A stretch of DNA of 64,000 bases from Flexivirga oryzae (GTDB lineage Bacteria; Actinomycetota; Actinomycetes; Actinomycetales; Dermatophilaceae): contig NZ_JACHVQ010000004.1 of the NCBI RefSeq assembly GCF_014190805.1, positions 248,001 to 312,000 of the forward strand, read 5' to 3'. A model generated the notes under the pieces. The model did not search any database, was not told the DNA's origin, and saw only the letters and a list, made by a program, of their open reading frames with translations. Below are positions 48,901 to 56,849 of this stretch, one piece after another. A program made the translations under genes and the position numbers. Position 1 is the stretch's first letter. The number at the start of each line of letters is the position of its first letter.

Positions 48901-49873
48901 GGATCTCGCCGCCGGCACCGGTGGCGGCGCCCGCGAACGGCGAGATCGCGGTCGGGTGGTTGTGCGTCTCCACCTTCATCAGGACGTGCACGTCGTCGGG
49001 CCGCTCGACGTATTTGCTGGGTGCGTCAGGGGATTCGGGGAGCCAGCGGGTCACCGGACCGCCCTGCATGATCGACGCGTTGTCCTTGTAGGCGACCACC
49101 GTGCCCTCGCCGGCGACCTGCTCGGTGTGCCGGATCATGCCGAACAGAGAGGTCGTCTGCGGCTCGCCGTCGAGTACGAAGTCGGCGTTGAAGATCTTGT
49201 GCCGGCAGTGCTCGGAGTTCGCCTGGGCGAACATCATCAGCTCGACGTCCGACGGGTTGCGGTGCAACCCGTTGAACGAGTCGACCAGGTAGTCGATCTC
49301 GTCGTCGGACAGTGCGAGACCGAGTTGGGTGTTCGCGGTCTCCAGTGCCGTCCGGCCCTGGCCGAGCACGTCGATGCGCTGCATCGGCTCGGTGTCCGGC
49401 TCGTCGAAGAGCACACCGGCCGCGGTCCGGGAGGGCAGCACGCTCTGCGTCATCCGGTCGTGCAGTGCCGCGGCGATCTCAGCCCGCTCCGGGTCGCTGA
49501 GCGCGCCGCCGGCCAGGGTGAACTCGGTGATCCGTTCGACGCGCTGCACGGCGAGGCCGCAGCTGTGCGCGATGTCGGTGGCCTTGGACGCCCACGGCGA
49601 GACGGTGCCGATGCGCGGGCTGACCACGAAGGTCTCGGTAGCGCCCTCGACCGGCTCGTATGCCGGGCCGTAGGTCAGCAACTGGCGTACCTGCTCCTCA
49701 GCGCCCGCATCCAACGGACCGTCGGTCGCGACAAGGTGCACGAAGCGCGCTCCGACCGCGGTGACCTGCGGCGCGAGCCGCTGGAGGTGGGAGAGCAGAG
49801 CCGCTCGACGGAACGGCGAGAGTGCCGAGCCTCCGTCGAACGTGGTGAGCACCGGGCCGTGGGTCGGCGTCAT
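45962..49873 (-). CDS. purL: Phosphoribosylformylglycinamidine synthase, single-chain form
   Basis: This 1303-residue enzyme makes FGAM from FGAR, glutamine and ATP. An N-terminal PurS-like region (residues 1-150) is followed by the linker and AIRS-type synthetase halves (FAQANSEHCRHKIFNADF near residue 210; GLTHRDQMVGPWQVPVAD near 700). A C-terminal class I glutaminase has nucleophile cysteine in GLGICNGCQMF and catalytic HPE in MMPHPERVQ. This is the large form typical of proteobacteria, eukaryotes and bifidobacteria, whereas most actinobacteria split it into PurS, PurQ and PurL. An in-frame 12-15 residue insert lies where 48048-48084 carries a dispersed repeat. ATG 49873. Confidence 0.95.
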   Translation of the reverse strand: MTPTHGPVLTTFDGGSALSPFRRAALLSHLQRLAPQVTAVGARFVHLVATDGPLDAGAEEQVRQLLTYGPAYEPVEGATETFVVSPRIGTVSPWASKATDIAHSCGLAVQRVERITEFTLAGGALSDPERAEIAAALHDRMTQSVLPSRTAAGVLFDEPDTEPMQRIDVLGQGRTALETANTQLGLALSDDEIDYLVDSFNGLHRNPSDVELMMFAQANSEHCRHKIFNADFVLDGEPQTTSLFGMIRHTEQVAGEGTVVAYKDNASIMQGGPVTRWLPESPDAPSKYVERPDDVHVLMKVETHNHPTAISPFAGAATGAGGEIRDEGATGRGSQPKAGLTGFVVSNLHLPGTDESWEREPYGAPGHLATPLDIMLDGPIGAAAFNNEFGRPGLGGFFRVYEQTVDGIRRGYHKPIMSAGGLGAISADQTEKIRFESGSLLVQLGGPGMRIGMGGGAASSMASGDNAAELDFDSVQRGNPEIERRAQEVINHCWSLGADNPILAIHDVGAGGLSNAFPELVDDAGLGARFDLGAVPLEEKGLSPKEIWCNESQERYVLAIAPDSLERFAELADRERCPYAVVGTALDDGLLVVDRESRSGSDEGAYRDHATDTPIDIPMEVLLGKPPRMTRDATRVDRAAADLDLSGVDLRELSYAVLRHPSVASKRFLITIGDRTVGGLTHRDQMVGPWQVPVADVAVTLSDLVGFTGQAMSSGERTPIAAVDAPASGRMAVGEAITNLIAAPVDALRGVKLSCNWMAACGRPGEDAALFDTVHAVAMELCPAIGVSVPVGKDSLSMSTRWTDGGEEREVRSPVSLVVTAFASLPDVRGTLTPQLHAEDGTELLLIDLGAGQDRLGGSIAAQTRGEFGGAAADLDDPRRLLGLVELVARLRRDGLVTAYHDRSDGGLLAAVAEMTFAGGCGAQLTVPSADALFTEELGAVLEVPAARRADVEAALRDAELLELAHFVGRPRVEPTLQVSVGDAVALRESTHDLARAWDEVSWRVSALRDNPECADEEHADVASARPGLVVAPSFDPADDVTAPYLGLGAKPRVAVLREQGVNSHVETAFAFHRAGFEAVDVHMTDLQSGRHDLTDVVGLVACGGFSYGDTLGAGEGWARSVLFNDRLRETFAGFFGRPDTFGLGICNGCQMFAALADLIPGADNWPRFTRNLSEQYEARLSQVEVLDSPSIFFTGMAGSRLPIAVAHGEGRADFSVRGDLETVERAMRFVDPTGNPARSYPLNPNGSPDGLTAVTTLDGRFTAMMPHPERVQRNVQLSWTDGPLDEPSPWLRMFRNARVHVG
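48048..48084 (+). repeat. GTCTCGATACG-type dispersed element inside purL
   Basis: GGTCTCGATACGCTCCCTCG (48049-48068) continues with GCTACCCGACC. It matches the element in the sigma factor gene at 28208. On the coding (minus) strand it adds residues reading RESRSGSDEGAYRDHA between VVD and the conserved PIDIPMEVLLGKPPRM, without breaking the frame. Confidence 0.75.
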
Positions 49874-49993
49874 GGTATGTGGGGGCTCCTCGGCGAGGCG
49901 GGATCGACGCATCCAGGATATCGGGCGCCGTCGGGACGCCCGCGCGTGCGGCACGGGTGGCCGACCCGCCATACCTTCGGCCAAGATTGACCG

Positions 49994-50929
49994 GTGGCAG
50001 ATCCGGCGTTCACCCTGGTGCAGTTGCGCTACTTCGTCGCGGCCGCCGAGCACGGCAGTATGACGGCCGCTGCCAAGTCCTTGCTGGTGTCGCAGTCGGC
50101 GATCTCGACCGCGATCGCCGGGCTGGAGCACGATCTCGGCGTGCAGCTCTTCCTGCGGCACCATGCCCGCGGCCTGACCCCGACGCGGGCCGGAACGGCC
50201 TTCCTCCGCGAAGCTCGCGAATTCCTCAGCCACGCAGCAGATCTCGAGAACGTCGCGCGTGGGGCCGGTGGAGACCTGGCCGGTGAGCTGTATGTCGGCT
50301 GCTTCGCGACCCTGGCGCCCTTCTTCCTGCCCGGGCTGATCACCGCCTTCGAGAAAGCGCATCCGGCGACCACACTGCAGGTGGCCGAAGGCGAACACTC
50401 CGGCCTGAAGGCGGCGCTGCGCTCCGGGGAGTGTGAGCTGTCACTGATGTACGGCTACGACCTGGAGGACGACATCGAGCGCGTCGTCGTGCACCGGTTG
50501 CGTCCCTATGTGATCGTCTCGTCGGAGCACCGGCTCGCACGCCGCAAACGGGTCCGGCTCGCGGAGTTGGTCGAAACCGACCAACTCATCCTGCTCGACC
50601 TGCCACACACACGCGACTACTTCCTCGGCACGGTCGTCGACGCCACCGGGATCCGCCCGCAGGTCCGCCACAGCACGCCCGGGTTCGAGACGGTGCGCTC
50701 GTTCGTCGCGCACGGGCACGGTTTCGCGTTGCTCAACCAGTTGCCGGCCGACGACGTCACGTATGACGGGGGCCGCGTCGTGCCGCTGCGGATCCAGGAC
50801 CAGGTCCGTGACCTGGAGATCGTGCTGGCCTGGATGAAGAGCACCCGCCTGTCCCGCCGAGCGCGTGCGTTCCGGCACACGGTCACCGGTGAATTCGCCA
50901 ACATGACCAGCTTGCATCAGAAAAACTGA
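49994..50929 (+). CDS. LysR-family transcriptional regulator
   Basis: This 311-residue protein has an N-terminal HTH (LVQLRYFVAAAEHGSMTAAA, SQSAISTAIAGLEHDLGVQL) and a periplasmic-binding-like effector domain from residue 92 (GELYVGCFATLAPFFLPGLI). It precedes the amine-catabolic genes on the same strand, separated by 90 bases, so it probably activates them. The GTG at 49994 starts 120 bases from the divergent purL. Effector unknown; if the operon assignment is right, histamine or an imidazole intermediate is expected. Confidence 0.92.
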   Translation: MADPAFTLVQLRYFVAAAEHGSMTAAAKSLLVSQSAISTAIAGLEHDLGVQLFLRHHARGLTPTRAGTAFLREAREFLSHAADLENVARGAGGDLAGELYVGCFATLAPFFLPGLITAFEKAHPATTLQVAEGEHSGLKAALRSGECELSLMYGYDLEDDIERVVVHRLRPYVIVSSEHRLARRKRVRLAELVETDQLILLDLPHTRDYFLGTVVDATGIRPQVRHSTPGFETVRSFVAHGHGFALLNQLPADDVTYDGGRVVPLRIQDQVRDLEIVLAWMKSTRLSRRARAFRHTVTGEFANMTSLHQKN

Positions 50930-51019
50930 TCCAAGCGACCGGAAAACGGTGTTACCCACCCCACCGCGAACGCCCTCATAGTTGCCTACAGACGCAGGCG
51001 ACTTCCATGAGGTGTGAGA

Positions 51020-52510
51020 GTGACAACGCAGGAACTGACCTGGGCCGCCCGGGCCGGCGCGGTGCGTCCGGTGACGGACGCGGTGATCGGCGGCGAGCTG
51101 GCCGCTGCCCGCAGCGGGCGCCGACGTGACTCGATCAACCCCGCCACCGGCACGGTGCTCGCGCAGGTCTCCGAATGCGGTGCCGAGGACATCGACGCAG
51201 CAGTGCTCGCCGGCCGTGCAGCATTCGAGTCCGGCAGCTGGTCACAGGCCGACCCGGGTAGCCGCAAGCGGGTGCTGCAACGCCTGGCCGAACTCATCGT
51301 TGCGAACGCCGACGAATTGGCCCTGCTGGACACCCTGGACGCGGGCAAGCTGATCAGCGACACCACCCAGGTCGACGTCCCGGGCTCCGCCGCGATCATC
51401 CAGTGGTATGCCGAGGCCATCGACAAGCTGTATGGCGAGATCGCGCCGACCGCGAGCACGGAGCTGGCGCTGGTGACACGGGAGCCGCTCGGCGTGGTCG
51501 GCGCCGTCGTTCCCTGGAACTACCCGCTGGAGATGGCGGTCTGGAAGCTCGCGCCGGCGCTCGCCGCAGGAAACAGTGTCGTGCTCAAACCCGCTGAGAA
51601 CTCTCCGCTCTCGGCGCTCCGGCTCGGTCAGCTCGCCCTGGAGGCGGGCCTGCCCGAGGGCGTTCTCAACGTCGTGCCGGGCGACGGGCCGACGGCCGGT
51701 CGCGCCCTGGGACTGCACCCGGATGTCGACGCACTGACCTTCACCGGCTCCACCGAGGTCGGCAAGCTGTTCCTGCAGTACGCCGGCGCCTCCAACATGA
51801 AGCAGGTCTGGCTGGAGTGCGGCGGCAAGAGCGCGAACCTGGTCTTCCCGGACGTCGCCGACCTGGACGCGGCGGCCGAGGCGGTGTGCGCCGGGATCTT
51901 CACCTGCGGCGGACAGGTCTGCTCCGCCAACTCACGACTCCTGGTGCACGAGAGCATCAAGGACGCACTGCTCGAGCGGGTCGTCGCCCGTGCCGAGGCG
52001 ATCCGCGTCGGTGACCCGCTCGACGAGAGCAGCCAGATGGGCCCGATGGTCAGCGCCGAGCACGCCGATCGGGTCATGGGCCTGATCGAGGTCGCGCGCG
52101 GCGAGGGCCGGATCCGCACTGGCGGGGACCGGGTTGCCGGCAGCCCGACCAGCGCGTTCCTGCAGCCCACCGTCGTGGACGACATCGCACCGGACGCACG
52201 GATCGCGCAGGAGGAGGTCTTCGGGCCGGTCCTCGCGGTGTTCGGATTCGGCGACGAACGGGAGGCGGTCACATTGGCGAACGGCTCGTCATACGCGCTC
52301 GCCGCCTCGGTCTGGTCCGACAGCCACTCGCGGGTGCACCGAGTGGCGCAGCGCCTGCGCGCCGGCACCGTCTCGGTCAACTGTGTCGACGCACTCGACG
52401 TGACGACACCGTTCGGCGGCTTCGGGCTGTCGGGTTTCGGACGGGACCTCTCGCTGCACGCACTCGACAAGTTCACCGGGCTGAAAACGACCTGGCACCA
52501 CCACAACTGA
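51020..52510 (+). CDS. NAD(P)-dependent aldehyde dehydrogenase (candidate imidazole acetaldehyde dehydrogenase)
   Basis: This 496-residue ALDH superfamily enzyme has the cofactor motif PWNYPLEMAVWKLAPAL near residue 162, FTGSTEVGK near residue 240, catalytic glutamate in LECGGKSANLVF near residue 262, and nucleophile cysteine in GIFTCGGQVCSANSR near residue 298. It resembles gamma-glutamyl-aminobutyraldehyde and betaine aldehyde dehydrogenases. GTG 51020 is preferred over GTG 51014 because GAGGTG is correctly spaced. In this operon it would oxidise the aldehyde made by the amine dehydrogenase (imidazole acetaldehyde to imidazole acetate), which is inference. Confidence 0.93.
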   Translation: MTTQELTWAARAGAVRPVTDAVIGGELAAARSGRRRDSINPATGTVLAQVSECGAEDIDAAVLAGRAAFESGSWSQADPGSRKRVLQRLAELIVANADELALLDTLDAGKLISDTTQVDVPGSAAIIQWYAEAIDKLYGEIAPTASTELALVTREPLGVVGAVVPWNYPLEMAVWKLAPALAAGNSVVLKPAENSPLSALRLGQLALEAGLPEGVLNVVPGDGPTAGRALGLHPDVDALTFTGSTEVGKLFLQYAGASNMKQVWLECGGKSANLVFPDVADLDAAAEAVCAGIFTCGGQVCSANSRLLVHESIKDALLERVVARAEAIRVGDPLDESSQMGPMVSAEHADRVMGLIEVARGEGRIRTGGDRVAGSPTSAFLQPTVVDDIAPDARIAQEEVFGPVLAVFGFGDEREAVTLANGSSYALAASVWSDSHSRVHRVAQRLRAGTVSVNCVDALDVTTPFGGFGLSGFGRDLSLHALDKFTGLKTTWHHHN

Positions 52511-52521
52511 CGGAGATCGAC

Positions 52522-52953
52522 ATGGCAAGCGCACCCATCGTGGTCGGCGGACACACCCGGATCCGCCCGTTCAACACCCGAGACACCTACCCGGAGCAGA
52601 AGCTGGCGAACGACCTGTGCCAGGCGGTCGTCGCGGGCAACACCGTCTACCTGCGTGGACAGATCGCCCAGGACCTGGACACCCGCGAGAACGTCGCCGT
52701 CGGCGATCCGGTCGGGCAGGCACACAAGGTCGCCGACAACATCCTGATGCTGCTGGACGAAGCCGGGGCGAAACCGGAGCACATCGTCTCCTGCAACATC
52801 TACCTCGTCGACATCCGCTACCGCGAAGCCATCTACCGCGTGCTCGGTGAGCGCCTCGCCGGCGTCTTCTACGTGTCCACCGGGATCACCGTGGCAGGTC
52901 TGGCACGGCCCGAGTGGCTCGTCGAGGTCCAGGTCACGGCGGTGCTCCCGTGA
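52522..52953 (+). CDS. RidA-family enamine/imine deaminase
   Basis: This 143-residue RidA/YjgF/Rid-subfamily protein has family features GNTVYLRGQIAQDLDT near residue 40, ADNILMLLDEAGAKPEHIVS and the C-terminal RPEWLVEVQVTAVLP. The usual catalytic arginine of RidA (in the R-x-A-V motif) is not obvious, so it may be a Rid2-7 type. Its likely role is hydrolysing reactive imine intermediates from amine oxidation. It lies 11 bases after the aldehyde dehydrogenase, and its stop overlaps the DUF1028 start (GTGA). Confidence 0.88.
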   Translation: MASAPIVVGGHTRIRPFNTRDTYPEQKLANDLCQAVVAGNTVYLRGQIAQDLDTRENVAVGDPVGQAHKVADNILMLLDEAGAKPEHIVSCNIYLVDIRYREAIYRVLGERLAGVFYVSTGITVAGLARPEWLVEVQVTAVLP

Positions 52954-53624
52954 CCTTCTCGATCGCCGCGCGCTGCGAGCGGACCGGAGCCTTCGGCGTC
53001 GCGGTCAGCTCATCCAGCCCCGCCGTCGCCGCCCGGTGCGCCTTCGTCCGTGGCGGGGTCGGCGCCGCGTGCAGCCAGAACATCACCAACCCGCAGTTGG
53101 GGCCCGCGATGCTGGACCGGCTCGCGGCGGGTGACAACGCACAGGGGGCCCTCGACGCGGTCGTGGCCGGCGAGGAGTTCAGCGCCTATCGGCAACTCAC
53201 CGTCGTCGATGCATCCGGTCGTGCCGCGACCTTCAGCGGTGACAAGACCCTCGGGATCCACGGCAGCGCCACCGGGCCGAATGTGGCGGCCGCAGGAAAT
53301 CTGTTGTCGTCGGCGCAGATCCCGCAGTCGATGGTCGACGACTTCGCACACACCGGAGCGCTGCCGCTGGAGGAGCGGTTGCTGTCGGTGCTGCGCGTGG
53401 CACTGGATGCCGGCGGTGAGGCCGGCCCCGTGCACTCCGTCGGCCTGCTGGTCATCGGGGACGCGCCCTGGCCGGTGACCGACCTGCGCGTGGACTTCCA
53501 CGACGACCCGATCGGCGAGCTCGGGCGGCTGTGGGAGCTGTGGGCGCCGCAGGCCGCCGACTACATCACCCGCGGGCTGGACCCGCGCCTCGCGCCCGCC
53601 TACGGGGTGCCCGGCGATGAGTGA
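52950..53624 (+). CDS. DUF1028 family protein
   Basis: This 224-residue member of DUF1028, a family with an Ntn-hydrolase-like fold, begins with the characteristic TFSIAARCERTGAFGVAVSS. It continues with ARCAFVRGGVGAACSQNITN, where the fold normally exposes a catalytic or structural serine/cysteine. DUF1028 genes are often beside RidA and M20/M24 genes in amine or amino-acid catabolic clusters. The reaction is unknown. It overlaps both neighbours. Confidence 0.85.
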   Translation: MTFSIAARCERTGAFGVAVSSSSPAVAARCAFVRGGVGAACSQNITNPQLGPAMLDRLAAGDNAQGALDAVVAGEEFSAYRQLTVVDASGRAATFSGDKTLGIHGSATGPNVAAAGNLLSSAQIPQSMVDDFAHTGALPLEERLLSVLRVALDAGGEAGPVHSVGLLVIGDAPWPVTDLRVDFHDDPIGELGRLWELWAPQAADYITRGLDPRLAPAYGVPGDE

Positions 53625-54744
53625 CCCGAAATTTGTTGCGGCCGAGGCAATCTCGCGCCGAAAAGCTCAACTCGTCGAGCTGTCCGAGCGGATCCACGCC
53701 ACCCCCGAGCTCGGCTGGCAGGAGCACCTGGCCAGCGGCTGGGTCGCCGACGCGCTCGCTGACGCAGGGTTCACCGTCGAGCGTCCCTATCTCGGCCTCG
53801 ACACCGCGCTGCGGGCCGGCTTCGGCAGCGGACCGCACACGGTCGGCCTCTGTGCGGAGTATGACGCCCTGCCCGGTCTCGGCCACGCCTGCGGCCACAA
53901 CCTCATCTCCGCCATGACCGTGGGTGCCGCGCTCGCGCTCGCCGCGGTGGCCGACGAGGTCGGGCTCACGGTCGTGGTCTATGGGACACCCGCGGAGGAA
54001 GGGCTCGGCGGAAAGTGCGAGCTGCTGGACCGCGGCGCGTTCACCGAGCTGGATCTGGCGATGATGGCCCACCCCGCACCCGAGGACGATCCCGACCCGG
54101 CCGCCCTCGCGGTGTCGCACTCGCGCATCAGCTACCGGGGCAAGGCCGCCCATGCCGCAGGTGCACCGCAGGAGGGCGTCAACGCCGCGGACGCCTTCAC
54201 CATCGCGCAGACCGCCATCGGACTCCTGCGGCAACAACTCCCCGCCTCGGTGCGGGTGCACGGCGTGGTCACCAATGCCGGTGAGGCGCCCAACGCGATA
54301 GCCGAACACACCGAGGGCCGCTGGTACGTCCGTGCCGAGACCCTCGAGGAGCTGCACCGGACCGAGGAACGCGTCTGGAAATGCTTCGAGGCCGGTGCGC
54401 TGGCGACCGGCTGCACCCTGGAGATCACGCCGGAGAGCCAGCCGTACAGCGAGATGCGCACGGATCAGCGCACCCTGGCGCTCTACACGGCGAACCTGGA
54501 GAAGCTCGGGCGCGTCATACCCGACGGCCCCGGCACCATGAGCCGGGCGTCCACCGATTTCGCGAATGTCTCGCAGGTCGTCGACGCGATCCACCCCTAC
54601 ATCGGGATCGGGTCGCTGCCCGCCGTCAACCATCAGAAAGAGTTCGCCGCCGCGTGCGTCGGACCCACCGCAGAGCGTGCGCTCCTGGACGGGGCAACTG
54701 CGCTCGCCTGGACCGCCATCGACCGATTCGCGAGGAGCAACTGA
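53617..54744 (+). CDS. M20-family amidohydrolase
   Basis: This 375-residue zinc peptidase-like amidohydrolase of the AbgB/hippurate-hydrolase group has metal ligands in CGHNLISAM near residue 92, TPAEEGLGG near residue 127 and HPAPEDD near residue 149, with a lid domain (AAHAAGAPQEGVNAADA). In a histamine pathway it could cleave N-formyl- or N-formimino-aspartate, or a related amide; this is only inference from context. It overlaps DUF1028 by eight bases and the amine dehydrogenase by one. Confidence 0.88.
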   Translation: MSDPKFVAAEAISRRKAQLVELSERIHATPELGWQEHLASGWVADALADAGFTVERPYLGLDTALRAGFGSGPHTVGLCAEYDALPGLGHACGHNLISAMTVGAALALAAVADEVGLTVVVYGTPAEEGLGGKCELLDRGAFTELDLAMMAHPAPEDDPDPAALAVSHSRISYRGKAAHAAGAPQEGVNAADAFTIAQTAIGLLRQQLPASVRVHGVVTNAGEAPNAIAEHTEGRWYVRAETLEELHRTEERVWKCFEAGALATGCTLEITPESQPYSEMRTDQRTLALYTANLEKLGRVIPDGPGTMSRASTDFANVSQVVDAIHPYIGIGSLPAVNHQKEFAAACVGPTAERALLDGATALAWTAIDRFARSN

Positions 54745-56849
54745 TGACCGAATCATCGCCGTACGACATCCTTTTCGAGCCCGTGCAGATCGGGCCGGTC
54801 ACCACCAAGAACCGCTTCTACCAGGTGCCGCACTGCAACGGCATGGGCTACCGCGACCCGAGCGCGCAGGCCGCGATGCGGCGCATCAAGGCGGAGGGCG
54901 GCTGGTCGGTCGTCAACACCGAGCAGGTCGAGATCCACCCGACCTCCGATATCGCACCGTTCATCGAGCTGCGGATCTGGGACGACCAGGACCTGCCGCA
55001 CCTGGCGCGGATCGCCGAGGCCATCCACGAAGGCGGGGCGCTCGCGGGGATCGAGCTGGCGCACAACGGGATGAACGCGCCCAACCTCTACAGCCGCGAG
55101 ATCCCGCTCGGCCCCATGCACCTGCCGGTGGCACCCGACACCATCGCCCCGATCCAGGCCCGGGCGATGACCAAGCGCGACATCGCCGATCTGCGTCGGT
55201 GGCACCGCACCGCCGTGCGCCGCTCCATCGACATCGGCTACGACCTGGTCTATGTGTATGCCGCCCACGGCTATTCGGGCCTGCACCACTTCCTGTCCCC
55301 ACGCTACAACCAGCGCACCGACGAATACGGCGGCTCGCTGGCCAATCGGATGCGGCTGCTGCGCGAGGTGCTCGAGGACACCATGGAGATCGCCGACGGC
55401 AAGGCGGCCATCGCCTGTCGTATCGCGGTCGAAGGGGAGTACGGCCCGAACGGCGTGCACCGCGAGGACATCCAGGGCGTGCTGACCGAGCTCGGCGAGC
55501 TGCCCGATCTGTGGGACTTCGCGATGGGCTCCTGGGAGGAGGACTCGCTGACCTCCCGCTTCGGGCCGGAGGGCAGCCAGGAGGAGCACGTCGCCGGCCT
55601 GAAGGCACTGACCAGCAAGCCGGTCGTCGGCGTCGGCCGTTTCACGTCACCGGACGCGATGGTCCGGCAGATCCGCAAGGGCCTGCTCGATCTGATCGGC
55701 GCTGCGCGTCCCTCGATCGCGGACCCGTTCCTGCCCAACAAGATCCGGGACCGGCAGCTGGAGAGCATCCGCGAGTGCATCGGCTGCAATATCTGCGTCA
55801 CCGGCGATCAGACGATGTCGATCATCCGCTGCACCCAGAACCCGAGCATGGGCGAGGAGTACCGCCGTGGGTGGCACCCGGAGCGGGTCAAGCCCAAGAC
55901 GTCGGACGCACGGGTCGCTGTGATCGGTGCCGGACCGGCCGGGCTGGAAGCGGCGCGCGCCCTCGGTGTCCGCGGCTACGACGTCAACCTGCTGGAGGCC
56001 GGCCGTGAGCTCGGTGGCCGGGTGACCCTGGAGTCGAAGCTGCCCGGACTGTCCGCATGGAACCGGGTGCGTGACTACCGGGTGCTGGCTATCGAGGCCA
56101 TGCCGAACGTCGAGGTCTTCCGGGAGAGCCCGGTGACGGCCGAGGATGTCCTGGAGTTCGGCTTCGAACACGTGCTGGTCGCAACGGGATCCACCTGGCG
56201 GGCCGACGGCGTCGGTCGCTTCCACACGACGCCGATCCCGGTCGACGGTATCGAGGTCTGCACACCCACCGACGTACTCGCCGGCAGACTGCCGACCGGT
56301 CAGCGCGTGGTCGTGTACGACGACGACTACTACTACATGGGCGGCGTCATCGCCGAGGCGCTGCGTGCCGCCGGCAAGGACGTGAGCATCGTGACGCCGT
56401 CCGCGCAGGTGTCGCAATGGACGGTGCACACCTTCGAGGTGGGCAAGATCCAGCGCCGGCTGATCGAGGCGGGCATCGTCCGCCACACCGACCACGCAGT
56501 AGTCTCGGCCGCTGCCGGCGGGGTGACGATCTCGAGCGTATACACCGAGCAGACAACGCAACTCGAGGCCGACGCGCTGGTCATGGTGACTGCGCGGCTG
56601 CCGAAGGACGAGCTGTTCACCCAGCTCGAGGCACGCATCGGCGACAGCGACCTGCTGACCGTCCGAGGCATCGGCGACGCCTGGGCACCGGGCACCATCG
56701 CGGCCGCCGTCTGGTCCGGCCGCCGAGCAGCAGAGGAGTTCGAGATGGACCTGAAACCCAATGACGAGGTGCAGTTCCGGCGCGAGGTGACCGCGCTCGA
56801 CCCGATCTGGCCGGGTGTCACCCTGCAGGCAACCGGAGCCGGGAAGTGA
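54744..56849 (+). CDS. TMADH-family amine dehydrogenase, probable histamine dehydrogenase
   Basis: This 701-residue iron-sulfur flavoprotein has an N-terminal FMN barrel with Cys31 in RFYQVPHCNGMGYRDP, equivalent to the cysteine that binds FMN covalently in trimethylamine dehydrogenase. The catalytic triad Tyr172, His175, Asp267 is conserved. The 4Fe-4S ligands are Cys345, Cys348, Cys351 and Cys363. A C-terminal ADP/FAD-like fold (VAVIGAGPAGLEAARALG) follows. Where TMADH has the aromatic bowl Tyr60, Trp264, Trp355, this protein has Gln61, Trp264 and Asp355, the combination reported for Nocardioides histamine dehydrogenase. It would deaminate histamine to imidazole acetaldehyde and ammonia. 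ATG 54744 follows GAGGAGC. Confidence 0.82.
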   Translation: MTESSPYDILFEPVQIGPVTTKNRFYQVPHCNGMGYRDPSAQAAMRRIKAEGGWSVVNTEQVEIHPTSDIAPFIELRIWDDQDLPHLARIAEAIHEGGALAGIELAHNGMNAPNLYSREIPLGPMHLPVAPDTIAPIQARAMTKRDIADLRRWHRTAVRRSIDIGYDLVYVYAAHGYSGLHHFLSPRYNQRTDEYGGSLANRMRLLREVLEDTMEIADGKAAIACRIAVEGEYGPNGVHREDIQGVLTELGELPDLWDFAMGSWEEDSLTSRFGPEGSQEEHVAGLKALTSKPVVGVGRFTSPDAMVRQIRKGLLDLIGAARPSIADPFLPNKIRDRQLESIRECIGCNICVTGDQTMSIIRCTQNPSMGEEYRRGWHPERVKPKTSDARVAVIGAGPAGLEAARALGVRGYDVNLLEAGRELGGRVTLESKLPGLSAWNRVRDYRVLAIEAMPNVEVFRESPVTAEDVLEFGFEHVLVATGSTWRADGVGRFHTTPIPVDGIEVCTPTDVLAGRLPTGQRVVVYDDDYYYMGGVIAEALRAAGKDVSIVTPSAQVSQWTVHTFEVGKIQRRLIEAGIVRHTDHAVVSAAAGGVTISSVYTEQTTQLEADALVMVTARLPKDELFTQLEARIGDSDLLTVRGIGDAWAPGTIAAAVWSGRRAAEEFEMDLKPNDEVQFRREVTALDPIWPGVTLQATGAGK

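Noticed and set aside
46898..49990. A plus-strand open frame of about 1030 codons opposite purL
   Set aside because: It is antisense to a clearly real gene, has arginine/histidine-rich composition typical of high-GC shadow frames, and shows no domain.
54744..56849. Assignment as trimethylamine or dimethylamine dehydrogenase
   Set aside because: Asp355 and Gln61 replace two aromatic bowl residues of TMADH; Gln alone could fit DMADH, but the Asp and the imidazole-type operon context favour histamine dehydrogenase.
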